Positions 33,688-41,741 of a DNA stretch of 64,000 nt are shown here, piece after piece. The notes under the pieces were generated by a model. That model had not been told where the DNA came from. It did not search any database and saw nothing but the letters and a program-made list of their open reading frames with translations. The stretch comes from Solibacillus sp040273735 (GTDB lineage: Bacteria; Bacillota; Bacilli; Bacillales_A; Planococcaceae). The stretch lies in the NCBI RefSeq assembly GCF_040273735.1, contig NZ_JBELZM010000002.1, forward strand, positions 186,001 through 250,000, written 5' to 3'. The translations under genes were made by a program, and so were the position numbers. The number at the start of each line of letters is the position of its first letter. Positions within the stretch are counted from its first letter, which is position 1.

Positions 33688-34496
33688 ATGCCGTTGTGAA
33701 AATGAAGCTTGCGAGTTTACATGCAGCACCGGACCGACATTCTGAGTTAATTGATGAGGCGTTGTATGGGATGCCGGTCGAAGTTCTGGAAGAAGTTGAT
33801 GAAAATTGGGTCAAAATACGAACATTTTACCGATACGAAGGCTATACATTAAAATCCAACTTGCAAGTTGGTAGTGAACCTACTGTAAACTGGGTATATG
33901 AAGCAAATGATGTCGTAATTCAAAACTTTGCCGATGTCCTTAAAGCACCAAAAATACAAAGTGAAAACATCATCACATTAACACGAGGCGCTTTTATTAA
34001 AGTTGTATTGGAAGCAGGGCTTGATACAGCTTGGGCAAAAGTGCAGCTTGTTACAGGGGAAGAAGGATATGTACGGTCGGCCTGGATTAAGGATCGTGTG
34101 AAAGTGTATACGACAAATGAAGAGCTGTTTCGCAAGCAAGTCGTGGAAACTGCTTTTCGCTACATCGGAACACCATACCGTTGGGGCGGAAAAACGCCTT
34201 TAGGCATTGACTGTTCAGGTCTTGTTTCAATGGCGTATATGCTGAACGGTGCTTATATTTACCGTGATGCTAAAATAGAGGAAGGTTTTCCATTAAGGAA
34301 AATAGAAGGCGAAAACTTAAAGCCGGGAGATCTGATTTTCTTCCCTGGTCATGTAGCGATGTATATTGGTAATGACGAGTATATTCACTCTTCGTTAGGC
34401 GGAAATGAGGTCAATGTGAATAGCCTGAACTTGCAGCATGACCATTACCGTGAAGACTTGGCGACAACGATAACGGAGTACGGCAGTATTTTTTAA
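33684..34496 (+). CDS. ykfC: Gamma-D-glutamyl-L-diamino acid endopeptidase YkfC (SH3b-NlpC/P60)
   Basis: Cuts between D-Glu and the diamino acid of murein peptides with a free N-terminal L-Ala. Two SH3-like domains (about residues 1-65 and 68-135) precede an NlpC/P60 domain with Cys177 (DCSGL), His223 (GHVAMYIG) and His235 (YIHSS). No signal peptide. TTG start 6 bases after AGGAGGGA, overlapping the previous stop by 4 bases. Last gene of the operon, followed by a strong terminator. Confidence 0.92.
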   Translation: MNAVVKMKLASLHAAPDRHSELIDEALYGMPVEVLEEVDENWVKIRTFYRYEGYTLKSNLQVGSEPTVNWVYEANDVVIQNFADVLKAPKIQSENIITLTRGAFIKVVLEAGLDTAWAKVQLVTGEEGYVRSAWIKDRVKVYTTNEELFRKQVVETAFRYIGTPYRWGGKTPLGIDCSGLVSMAYMLNGAYIYRDAKIEEGFPLRKIEGENLKPGDLIFFPGHVAMYIGNDEYIHSSLGGNEVNVNSLNLQHDHYREDLATTITEYGSIF

Positions 34497-34507
34497 TACA
34501 AAATAAA

Positions 34508-34549
34508 AAAAGGGTCAACTCAGCAAGATAGCTCTGGGTTGACCCTTTT
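34508..34549. terminator. Strong terminator closing the dpp-ykf operon
   Basis: 16-bp AAAAGGGTCAACTCAG/CTGGGTTGACCCTTTT stem, usable from both sides between convergent genes. Confidence 0.85.
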
Positions 34550-34577
34550 AGTTACATGAAAATTGGTTTTGTTCAAA

Positions 34578-35153
34578 TTAAAAGTTTCTAAGGATCCAAT
34601 CGTTAGCCTCTATCCAATTATTAACGCGAATGACGTTATTAGGTACAGGCATTTGATTGTAAGGTGTATCGAATAAAATGACAGGGATTTTAAGCTCTTC
34701 GGCAATTTCCACTGCATTATCATGTTTATCTTCGAAAAAAGCTTCTACTGCATGCTTCTTTGCGATGGCAATTTTGTTATGACTGCCGATACATTCGATA
34801 TGGTCGTAAGGAACTTTAAATTGATCAAACCAGTTTTTCGTAATATCGAAAACATTTTCTCCACGCGCAGAAATATAATAGAGCTCATACTGGTTTTGCC
34901 AGGCTGTTAAAATGCGGTGTGCATCTGCAGCAAGCTCACTCACTTCATACATTCGTGGCTCATTTTCTTTAAACCAGGCCTGAAACTGTGCGCGGTCTAC
35001 AGGGTGCGGAAAGCCACTTAAAAAATCATATTCCGTTACATCTTGTAGCGTCATATTAATTTTGTACTGTTTATTAATATGTGGAATCAATGTGGCAGGA
35101 CATGTAACTGTCCCGTCAATATCAATGCCGAACCGATGTTTTAAGTTTGTCAT
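34578..35153 (-). CDS. yqfW: Putative nucleotidase YqfW (HAD family)
   Basis: 191 residues. HAD motif I GIDIDGTVT, motif II YISARGE, motif III/IV FFEDKHDNA; the cap resembles the 5'(3')-deoxyribonucleotidase group. Adjacent to ispG as in B. subtilis yqfW. The second of two possible ATGs (35153) is preferred because GAGG lies 8 bases upstream; the first is only 2 bases from it. Its substrate is unknown. The two genes are 18 bases apart and may share a transcript from the ispG promoter. Confidence 0.85.
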   Translation of the reverse strand: MTNLKHRFGIDIDGTVTCPATLIPHINKQYKINMTLQDVTEYDFLSGFPHPVDRAQFQAWFKENEPRMYEVSELAADAHRILTAWQNQYELYYISARGENVFDITKNWFDQFKVPYDHIECIGSHNKIAIAKKHAVEAFFEDKHDNAVEIAEELKIPVILFDTPYNQMPVPNNVIRVNNWIEANDWILRNF

Positions 35154-35171
35154 TTCCATTACCTCATTTCT

Positions 35172-36281
35172 TTACACAGTTGCATTGGCTTCTGCTTCAC
35201 GCTTTGCCACCATTTCAGCAGCTAATTTATCGATTTCTTTCTTCAGTTCTTCCACCATTGTTTCTTCCGGAACTTTACGAACTGTTTTACCTTTCATGAA
35301 TAAAAGCCCTTCGCCACGTGCACCGGCAATACCGATATCCGCTTCACGTGCTTCACCAGGACCGTTTACCGCACAGCCTAAAACAGCTACTTTTAACGGA
35401 ACATTCAGCTTTGAAATATATTCTTCTACTTCGTTGGCAATCGAAATTAAATCAATTTCGATACGTCCGCAAGTCGGACAAGAAATTAATGTCGCCATAT
35501 TTGATGCCAAGCCGAAAGATTTTAATAATTCACGAGCTACTTTAATTTCTTCTACAGGATCTGCAGATAATGAAATACGTAAAGTATTTCCGATACCTTT
35601 AGATAAAATCGCACCTAAACCGGCAGCTGATTTAACAGTACCGGCGAATAACGTACCTGATTCTGTAATACCTAAATGCAGTGGATAATTGAATGCTTTT
35701 GATGCTTTTTCATATGCTTCAATTGCCAGGTTTACGTCTGATGCTTTCATCGAAACGATAATGTCATGGAAATCCAAGTCTTCTAAAATTTTAATGTGGT
35801 GCAATGCAGATTCTACCATTCCATCTGCAGTAGGGTAACCATACTTTTCGAGGATATGGCGCTCTAAAGAACCGGCGTTAACACCGATTCGGATTGGTAT
35901 ACCTTTTGCTTTTGCCGCGTTTACAACTGCCTCTACTTTTTCGCGACGCCCGATGTTACCCGGGTTGATTCGTACTTTATCGATGCCACCTTCAATGGCT
36001 TTTAATGCTAATTTGTAATCAAAGTGAATATCCGCCACTAATGGGATATTAATTTGTTTTTTAATTTCAGGTATGGCATTTGCGGCGCGCTCATCCGGTA
36101 CTGCAATACGTACGATCTGACAACCTGCCTCTTCCAAACGTTTAATTTCGGCAACAGTTGCTTCTACATCATGTGTTTTCGTCGTACACATACTTTGGAT
36201 TACGACTTCGTTATTACCACCAATTGTTAAGTTACCGACACGCACAGGACGTGTTTTCGTACGGTGAACGATTTCACTCAT
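35172..36281 (-). CDS. ispG: 4-hydroxy-3-methylbut-2-enyl diphosphate synthase IspG
   Basis: Reductive [4Fe-4S] enzyme of the MEP isoprenoid pathway, converting MEcPP to HMBPP. 369 residues with an N-terminal barrel (RTKTRPVRVGNLTIGG, ADIHFDYKLAL, RINPGNIG) and a C-terminal cluster domain where SCPTCGR and GCAVNGPGEA provide the cysteines. ATG after AAGGAGAG. This is the short bacterial form without the plant insert. Confidence 0.96.
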   Translation of the reverse strand: MSEIVHRTKTRPVRVGNLTIGGNNEVVIQSMCTTKTHDVEATVAEIKRLEEAGCQIVRIAVPDERAANAIPEIKKQINIPLVADIHFDYKLALKAIEGGIDKVRINPGNIGRREKVEAVVNAAKAKGIPIRIGVNAGSLERHILEKYGYPTADGMVESALHHIKILEDLDFHDIIVSMKASDVNLAIEAYEKASKAFNYPLHLGITESGTLFAGTVKSAAGLGAILSKGIGNTLRISLSADPVEEIKVARELLKSFGLASNMATLISCPTCGRIEIDLISIANEVEEYISKLNVPLKVAVLGCAVNGPGEAREADIGIAGARGEGLLFMKGKTVRKVPEETMVEELKKEIDKLAAEMVAKREAEANATV

Positions 36282-36409
36282 GAAAAATTCTCTCCTTTTC
36301 AGGCTTTTAATGTGTTATATCTCCTAATAGATATAACGATATGTAAGCCGTCACTGTTCCTTATTTTATCAGTGTATGAAAAGAAGAACAAGGAAGAAAC
36401 ATTATGATT

Positions 36410-36745
36410 TCAATTTAGACAATTTTCCTTCACATTCGAGACGATTGGGATTAGGACAGTATCTCCTGGTACAAGTGGCTGTAAATTTAAATGCGGGTTA
36501 AGTTGATAAAATTGTGCGAGTCTTTCCGGAAAAGTGGTTTTAATAGGCGAGGGAGTTGCTGAAAATAGGCTGTAAATTGTATCGTCCTGTTGGATTTTTA
36601 CGACAACATAGCTTCCTTGTTCACCTTCCTCACATGATTGTGGTGCAGCATAAAAGGATGCTAATGGGAGAGTACCTTCTTGTAAATCTACTTTAATGAC
36701 AAATGCAAACAGCAAAAGAACTATGGAAGCTATTAAAAAGCGCAA
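36410..36745 (-). CDS. yqfZ: Sporulation-type LysM protein YqfZ
   Basis: 111 residues: an N-terminal membrane anchor (FLIASIVLLLFAFVIKV) then a LysM-like domain (VVVKIQQDDTIYSLF ... NPHLNLQPLVPGDTVLIP). B. subtilis yqfZ also stands beside ispG and is linked to sporulation. TTG start 6-7 bases after AAAGGAGG. Several prolines interrupt the LysM core, so binding may be weak. Confidence 0.8.
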   Translation of the reverse strand: MRFLIASIVLLLFAFVIKVDLQEGTLPLASFYAAPQSCEEGEQGSYVVVKIQQDDTIYSLFSATPSPIKTTFPERLAQFYQLNPHLNLQPLVPGDTVLIPIVSNVKENCLN

Positions 36746-36818
36746 AAAAATCCTCCTTTTCTCTACAATTTAACTCGTTAATAGATTGTTAAACTATATG
36801 ATTCAGAAGGAGAATTTA

Positions 36819-37325
36819 TTATTTTTGTACGGGATATTTTGTTAAGGCAACGATTATAAAGAACATTGTAATAAAAATACTACTAAGTGTAATAACAGTT
36901 TGTGAGATCATAAACAGATTTCCGAACATCGTCAAAAATGTACCCCACGTACTTGCAAAAACAGCTGTTCGCCATACTTGACGATATTCGCCGCGGCGTC
37001 TCATCGGCTTAATGAAAAATTGGCCAGCTAGTGCATACAGACTTACTTTAATAAAATAGATCGACGTATTCAGTACGAATAAAAATACAATGGCAATCGG
37101 ATAAACAATCCACTGAATATTTTGTGCATACTGTTCAATTTCCGAATAGCCGAAAATCTCGGCTGTCCCGGCATTAATAAATTGGCCGAATGAAAAAGCA
37201 GTAATAAGGGTAATCATTAAAAAGGCATACTGCATCACTTTTCCGATTGATAGAATCCGGTAGGCACCCAATTTTTTAGGGCTCGTTAAACTATGTATAA
37301 ATAACTGCATATGTGAAATTTTCAT
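36819..37325 (-). CDS. DUF1189-like membrane protein
   Basis: About 168 residues, with four likely membrane helices (for example MQYAFLMITLITAFSF and IVYPIAIVFLFVLNTSIYF). The N-terminal FIHSLTSPKKLGAYRILSIGKVMQYAF pattern resembles DUF1189 proteins. Function unknown. The chosen ATG (37325) follows AAAGGAG at 12 bases, a little long; an upstream extension lacks a site. Confidence 0.65.
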   Translation of the reverse strand: MKISHMQLFIHSLTSPKKLGAYRILSIGKVMQYAFLMITLITAFSFGQFINAGTAEIFGYSEIEQYAQNIQWIVYPIAIVFLFVLNTSIYFIKVSLYALAGQFFIKPMRRRGEYRQVWRTAVFASTWGTFLTMFGNLFMISQTVITLSSIFITMFFIIVALTKYPVQK

Positions 37326-37471
37326 AATAATCGAATGCTCCTTTACAAAGTAGTGTAACATGAAAAAATTTCGATTTGAACTCGGAAAATTAAATTGAAT
37401 CTTTTCTTTGTTCATTACGTATAATTTGTGAAAACATATAAGGGAGAAGAATTAGAAAGGATGTGAAATGA

Positions 37472-37951
37472 GTGGATATTATTGCATGGACACTTATTAT
37501 AGCGCTGTTTATTATCGCGTTTATCGGTTTAGTATATCCAATTATCCCTTCCGTATTATTTTTACTTGGCGGGTTTATCGTATACGGGCTGTTTTATAGT
37601 TTCACCGAATTGCCATGGTGGTTCTGGTTAATTGAACTACTATTTGTTGCACTGCTATTTGCGGCAGATACGATTTCGAATCTGATCGGAGTAAAAAAAT
37701 TCGGCGGATCAAAAGCAGGGATGTGGGGGAGCACGATCGGTTTACTGATCGGTCCATTTGTTATACCGTTTGCGGGTATTATCGCGGGGCCGTTTATCGG
37801 TGCGATCATTGGTGAACTAATTGTGACACGAAGCAATTTACAGCAGGCAATTAAAGTCGGTGTTGGTTCAGTTGTAGGATTTTTAACATCTGTCGTAACA
37901 AAAGGGATTATACAAGTTGTTATGATTGTCTTGTTTTTTATTGCCATTTAA
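37472..37951 (+). CDS. yqgC: DUF456 membrane protein YqgC
   Basis: 159 residues, almost entirely hydrophobic, with glycine-rich helices (GLVYPIIPSVLFLLGG, GLLIGPFVIPFAGIIAGPFIG) typical of DUF456. Directly upstream of sodA, as in B. subtilis. GTG start 10 bases after AAAGGA; an ATG four bases upstream is out of frame. Function unknown. Confidence 0.85.
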   Translation: MDIIAWTLIIALFIIAFIGLVYPIIPSVLFLLGGFIVYGLFYSFTELPWWFWLIELLFVALLFAADTISNLIGVKKFGGSKAGMWGSTIGLLIGPFVIPFAGIIAGPFIGAIIGELIVTRSNLQQAIKVGVGSVVGFLTSVVTKGIIQVVMIVLFFIAI

Positions 37952-37995
37952 TTTTTTACGAGTTAAAGCAGATTGAATTGATGAGGAGCAAATAT

Positions 37996-38025
37996 TTGTA
38001 AAATCAAACAGGTATCGCTTACACT
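37996..38025 (+). promoter_or_regulatory. Candidate sigma-A promoter before sodA
   Basis: TTGTAA, 18-base spacer, TACACT, about 170 bases upstream of sodA. The long leader that would result shows no recognised riboswitch. Confidence 0.35.
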
Positions 38026-38192
38026 AGTAAAGGAAAGATTACAAACAACAGGTAAGACAAGTAATCCGCAGCCTTTCCGTCAAAAGACTGAAATGCAAAT
38101 ATTACTGTTTTTTTCATTGAATGAGGAATCATTTTTTGATAACCTAGTATTGTAATCAACATTAATTACTTGTTCCAGGGAGGAATATTATC

Positions 38193-38798
38193 ATGGCATT
38201 CAAATTACCAGAATTAACTTACGCTTACGACGCATTGGAACCACATATCGATGCAAAAACAATGGAAATTCACCACTCTAAACACCACAATACTTACGTA
38301 ACAAACTTAAACGCAGCAGTAGAAGGTACTGAATACGCTGACAAAGACATTAACGAATTAATCGCTAACATCGATGCTTTACCAGCTGACAAACAAACTG
38401 CTGTACGTAACAACGGTGGCGGACATGCTAACCACACATTATTCTGGGAATTAATCGCTCCTGGCGGTTCTAACACTCCAGTAGGTGAAGTAGCTGCTGC
38501 AATCGATGCGAAATTCGGTTCATTTGACGCTTTCAAAGAAGAATTCGCAAAAGCTGCAACAACTCGTTTCGGTTCAGGTTGGGCATGGTTAATCGTTGAT
38601 GGTGACGGTGTAGCTGTTACTTCAACTCCAAACCAAGACTCTCCAGTAATGGAAGGCAAAACACCAATCTTAGGCTTAGACGTTTGGGAGCACGCATACT
38701 ACTTAAACTACCAAAACCGTCGTCCAGACTACATCGGTGCATTCTGGAACGTAGTGAACTGGGACGTAGTGGAAGCTAAATTCCAAGCAGCAAAATAA
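38193..38798 (+). CDS. sodA: Manganese/iron superoxide dismutase
   Basis: Converts superoxide to oxygen and peroxide in the cytosol. 201 residues; metal ligands His27 (MEIHHSKHH), a second His in NHTLFW, and Asp/His in GLDVWEHAYYL. GGAWAWLV-like segment (GSGWAWLIVDGD) and Mn-type surroundings suggest manganese. Codon use is strongly biased, as expected for a highly expressed gene. Strong AGGGAGG ribosome site. Confidence 0.97.
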   Translation: MAFKLPELTYAYDALEPHIDAKTMEIHHSKHHNTYVTNLNAAVEGTEYADKDINELIANIDALPADKQTAVRNNGGGHANHTLFWELIAPGGSNTPVGEVAAAIDAKFGSFDAFKEEFAKAATTRFGSGWAWLIVDGDGVAVTSTPNQDSPVMEGKTPILGLDVWEHAYYLNYQNRRPDYIGAFWNVVNWDVVEAKFQAAK

Positions 38799-38852
38799 TT
38801 AAAGCTGATCTGTACCGAAAGCAAAGCAGCAGGTACAAAATACTTTAAACGT

Positions 38853-38890
38853 AAAACGCATGAGAAGTTTCATTACTTCCATGCGTTTTT
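38853..38890 (+). terminator. Intrinsic terminator after sodA
   Basis: AAAACGCATG/CATGCGTTTTT stem with an inner AAG/CTT extension and a T-tract. Confidence 0.85.
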
Positions 38891-38951
38891 ATGTATTTTT
38901 TTACAGTTATCTGCTACGCTCAAAATATTAAACAGAATCGGGGTGCAGTGG

Positions 38952-39389
38952 ATGATTGATGAATTTGTCGCACAAATTGATGAGAAGTGGCACGGTGCTT
39001 ATATAAAATTAATGGAGACAATTGATGGGAACTTGCCGCCAGGGTTTGAAAAGTCAATTGACCGGAATATGATCGTATATAATGTACCATTAACAACCTA
39101 TCCAAAAGGGTATCATGTTACACCGAACACACCATTACCGTTTATGGCGCTTGCTCCACAAAAGCGCCATATTGGGCTTTATCATATGGGCATCTACAGT
39201 GATCCTGAACTTCTCGAGTGGTTTCAGGAAGCCTATGCCGAAGTTGTTCCAACAAAGCTGAATATGGGGAAAAGCTGTATTCGCTGGACCTCGACAAAAC
39301 ATATACCATATGATCTGATAGGGGAACTGAGCAGTAAAATGACGGTAGATCAGTGGATTACTGCCTATGAAAGTGAAATACAGAGATAA
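38952..39389 (+). CDS. DUF1801 (YdhG/YdeI-like) protein
   Basis: About 145 residues with the DUF1801 pattern: MIVYNVPLTTYPKGYHVTPN, FMALAPQKRHIGLYHMG and MGKSCIRWTSTKHIPYDLIGEL. These are small cytosolic proteins of unknown role, sometimes linked to iron or antimicrobial-peptide response. ATG at 38952 is 6-7 bases after GGGGTG; a GTG three codons upstream is the alternative. Confidence 0.8.
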   Translation: MIDEFVAQIDEKWHGAYIKLMETIDGNLPPGFEKSIDRNMIVYNVPLTTYPKGYHVTPNTPLPFMALAPQKRHIGLYHMGIYSDPELLEWFQEAYAEVVPTKLNMGKSCIRWTSTKHIPYDLIGELSSKMTVDQWITAYESEIQR

Positions 39390-39413
39390 AATCATAGTTT
39401 ATAACACAAACAA

Positions 39414-39463
39414 AAATACCGGTAGATAAGAATAAAACTCTTATTAAGAATCCGGTATTTTTT
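39414..39463. terminator. Bidirectional terminator between DUF1801 and tetR genes
   Basis: Outer AAATACCGG/CCGGTATTT stem enclosing an inner ATAAGA/TCTTAT stem, T-tract on the + side. Confidence 0.75.
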
Positions 39464-39490
39464 GGTTATAACCAACCCTTATGTCATAAA

Positions 39491-40063
39491 TTAAATATTC
39501 TTTTTCAAAGTTTCGTTTAAGCGATAAAATTCGTAAATATATTTGTTTAATGTCTCGGGTGCAAGCACATAATCTTCTTTATGCCACTGAATAAGAATGC
39601 CCATAATGGAGTTCGCTGTATAGCTTGCCAAATATTCAAGCTGCTGGTCGGATATGTGCTCGATTTCTTCTAAATGCGACTCCAATATAAAGGAACGGAC
39701 TGTCTCTAATAATTTGTGGTAATAAAGCATCGGCGTTTTCTCATCGAAAACAATCCGGTAAAAGGCTTCATGCTTTTTGACATGGTGAAAAATCTGAATC
39801 ATTTCAGGTGTAAGCATGGATAAATTATCTTTTGTCACATCGTATGGAAAATCGTACGAAAACTTCAAATCTTTCACGATGTCATTGAAATATCGCTCAA
39901 ATACTCCGTGGACATTTTTGTAATGCAAATAAAAAGTTCCGCGGTTAATTTCTGCAATCCGGCAAATTTCTGCTACCGTAATGTTCTCCAAAGATTTTTG
40001 GTTCAGTAAAATAAGAAGCGCTCTTTGCAGGCTGTCATGTGTCTTCTTTACACGTAAGTCCAT
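39491..40063 (-). CDS. TetR/AcrR-family transcriptional regulator
   Basis: 190 residues: N-terminal helix-turn-helix (SLENITVAEICRIAEINRGTFYLHYKNVHGVFERYF) and a helical ligand domain with the C-terminal pattern of the B. subtilis YwcC/DhaS-like group. It probably represses the divergent SDR gene; a near-perfect palindrome overlaps the start of that transcript. ATG after AAGGGGA. Confidence 0.88.
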   Translation of the reverse strand: MDLRVKKTHDSLQRALLILLNQKSLENITVAEICRIAEINRGTFYLHYKNVHGVFERYFNDIVKDLKFSYDFPYDVTKDNLSMLTPEMIQIFHHVKKHEAFYRIVFDEKTPMLYYHKLLETVRSFILESHLEEIEHISDQQLEYLASYTANSIMGILIQWHKEDYVLAPETLNKYIYEFYRLNETLKKNI

Positions 40064-40135
40064 AAAAATTTCCCCTTTAATGAACAGATTAATAAAAAGT
40101 GTTGGATAATGTACGGAATTCCAAATAGTTGTTGT

Positions 40136-40164
40136 TTGTACATTAATTTGCTTTCAATTATAAT
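40136..40164 (+). promoter_or_regulatory. Promoter of the SDR gene
   Basis: TTGTAC (40136-40141), 17-base spacer, TATAAT (40159-40164), 52 bases before the ATG. Confidence 0.65.
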
Positions 40165-40169
40165 TTTTA

Positions 40170-40185
40170 TTGAACAGATGTACAA
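40170..40185. promoter_or_regulatory. Candidate TetR operator
   Basis: TTGAACAgaTGTACAA, a palindrome TTGNACA-N2-TGTNCAA lying over the expected transcription start. A related TGAACAGATT stretch occurs at 40081, near the tetR start. Confidence 0.5.
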
Positions 40186-40215
40186 TAACTTCTAATACTA
40201 AAGGAGAGATTTATA

Positions 40216-40974
40216 ATGAAATTAAAGGATAAAGTAGCAATCGTAACTGGTGCCGCTTCGGGTATGGGTAAAGCAATCGCGGAAGCTTATGCAAAAGAAG
40301 GAGCAAAAGTAGTGATTTCGGATTTAAATGAAGAAGGCGCAAAAACAGTTGCGGATGAAATTACTGCAAACGGTGGTACAGCATTTTCGATCGCAACAAA
40401 TGTAGCGAAAGATGAAGACTTGCAAAAATTATTTGACGCTACAATTGAAAACTACGGTCAGTTAGATATTTTAGTAAACAATGCAGGCATTATGGACGGA
40501 TTTGAGCCTGTAAACGAAATTACAGATGCACGCTGGGATATGATTTTCGCTGTTAATACAACTTCAGTTATGAAGTCAATGCGTATAGCAACAGATATGT
40601 TCTTAAAACAAGGTCATGGTGTTATTGTAAATAATATTTCAGCTGGCGGTTTAAACGGAGGACGTGCAGGTGCAGCATACACTGCTTCGAAACATGCTGT
40701 AGTCGGTCTAACAAAAAATACTGCATTCATGTTCTCTCAATCCGGTATTCGTGTAAATGGAATAGCACCAGGTGCTGTTATGACAAATATCCAACAGTCG
40801 ATGCAAAATGTCAGCCAATACGGTGCCGGCCAACAGCAAAAAGGTTCTGCATTAATTCCACGTGTAGGAAATCCGGATGAAATCGCGAAATTAGCTGTAT
40901 TTTTAGGTTCGGAAGATTCAAGTTTCATCAACGGTCAAATTATTACAGCGGATGCTGGTTGGACAGCTTATTAA
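40216..40974 (+). CDS. Short-chain dehydrogenase/reductase (FabG-like)
   Basis: 252-residue classical SDR. NAD(P) motif TGAASGMGKA, NNAG at about 90, catalytic Ser in NNISAGG, Tyr and Lys in AAYTASKHA, and the PGAV segment; SDLNEE at the end of the second strand suggests NAD over NADP. Substrate unknown. Divergent from the TetR gene, so probably induced by that regulator's ligand. Confidence 0.9.
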   Translation: MKLKDKVAIVTGAASGMGKAIAEAYAKEGAKVVISDLNEEGAKTVADEITANGGTAFSIATNVAKDEDLQKLFDATIENYGQLDILVNNAGIMDGFEPVNEITDARWDMIFAVNTTSVMKSMRIATDMFLKQGHGVIVNNISAGGLNGGRAGAAYTASKHAVVGLTKNTAFMFSQSGIRVNGIAPGAVMTNIQQSMQNVSQYGAGQQQKGSALIPRVGNPDEIAKLAVFLGSEDSSFINGQIITADAGWTAY

Positions 40975-40987
40975 GCATATATTTACT

Positions 40988-41024
40988 AAAAGGCTTTGTA
41001 ACTTCGGTTGCAGAGCCTTTTTTT
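40988..41024 (+). terminator. Intrinsic terminator after the SDR gene
   Basis: AAAAGGCTTTGTAAC/GTTGCAGAGCCTTTT stem with a TTCG-type loop and T-tract. Confidence 0.85.
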
Positions 41025-41107
41025 GCATATTTAATTTTTTCCATATAGTACGTAAGTACACCTAAACCAAGCTACTTGTGAATAAAGTATAAAGAGGTGA
41101 GGAATAA

Positions 41108-41551
41108 ATGAGCATGACGTACAAAAATATACTAGTTGCCGTGGATGAGACGAATGAGTCGCTGATTGCTTTTAGAAGAGCTGTGCAAGTGGCACGGGGT
41201 AATGTCGGAAGTAAGCTGTATATTGTTCATGTAATCGATACTCGTTCCTTTGCATTTTCAGAAGGCTATAACTTTGATATGGCGGAAAAGTTTACAAATA
41301 ATAAGAAGGATCTTTTAGATTCTTTTGAGAAAAAAGCGCAGCAGTCAGGGTTTACAAATATTAAAAAAATAATTGAATACGGGACACCTAAGCACGTTAT
41401 CGCACGAGATATCCCTCAACAGGAAGAAATTGATTTAATTATTTGCGGTGTAACAGGAAAAGGGGAATTAGCCCGTTTTTTCCTAGGTTCCGTATCAGAA
41501 GGGATTTTAATAAATGCCCGCTGTGACGTACTTGTTGTAAGAAATACTTAA
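41108..41551 (+). CDS. Universal stress protein (UspA family)
   Basis: 147 residues, Rossmann-like: KNILVAVDETNESLIAFRRAV at the start and the ATP-binding GVTGKGELARFFLGSVSEGILINARCDVLVVR motif (G-2x-G-9x-G-S). Probably a nucleotide-binding cytosolic stress protein. Start after AGAGGTGAGG. Confidence 0.92.
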   Translation: MSMTYKNILVAVDETNESLIAFRRAVQVARGNVGSKLYIVHVIDTRSFAFSEGYNFDMAEKFTNNKKDLLDSFEKKAQQSGFTNIKKIIEYGTPKHVIARDIPQQEEIDLIICGVTGKGELARFFLGSVSEGILINARCDVLVVRNT

Positions 41552-41560
41552 TTAGATGCC

Positions 41561-41596
41561 GAAGCTCCACATTAATTTTCGTGAAGCTTCTTTTTT
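41561..41596 (+). terminator. Intrinsic terminator after the usp gene
   Basis: GAAGCTcCAC/GTGAAGCTTC stem (one mismatch) and six T residues. Confidence 0.75.
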
Positions 41597-41741
41597 ATGA
41601 AACTTTATAAAAGTACAGCCGTCTAAAAGATGAATAATTAAAATCTGAACTCTTTTTTCGTAGAGTTTTCAGTGTTATACTAAAGGCTATGATTATACAT
41701 TCATGTACACGCTACATAAAGTAAGGAAGGGGAAGTGTTCT

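Noticed and set aside
35062..35688. 208-codon plus-strand frame over yqfW and ispG
   Set aside because: Serine-rich low-complexity translation opposite ispG, which is certain; no independent support.
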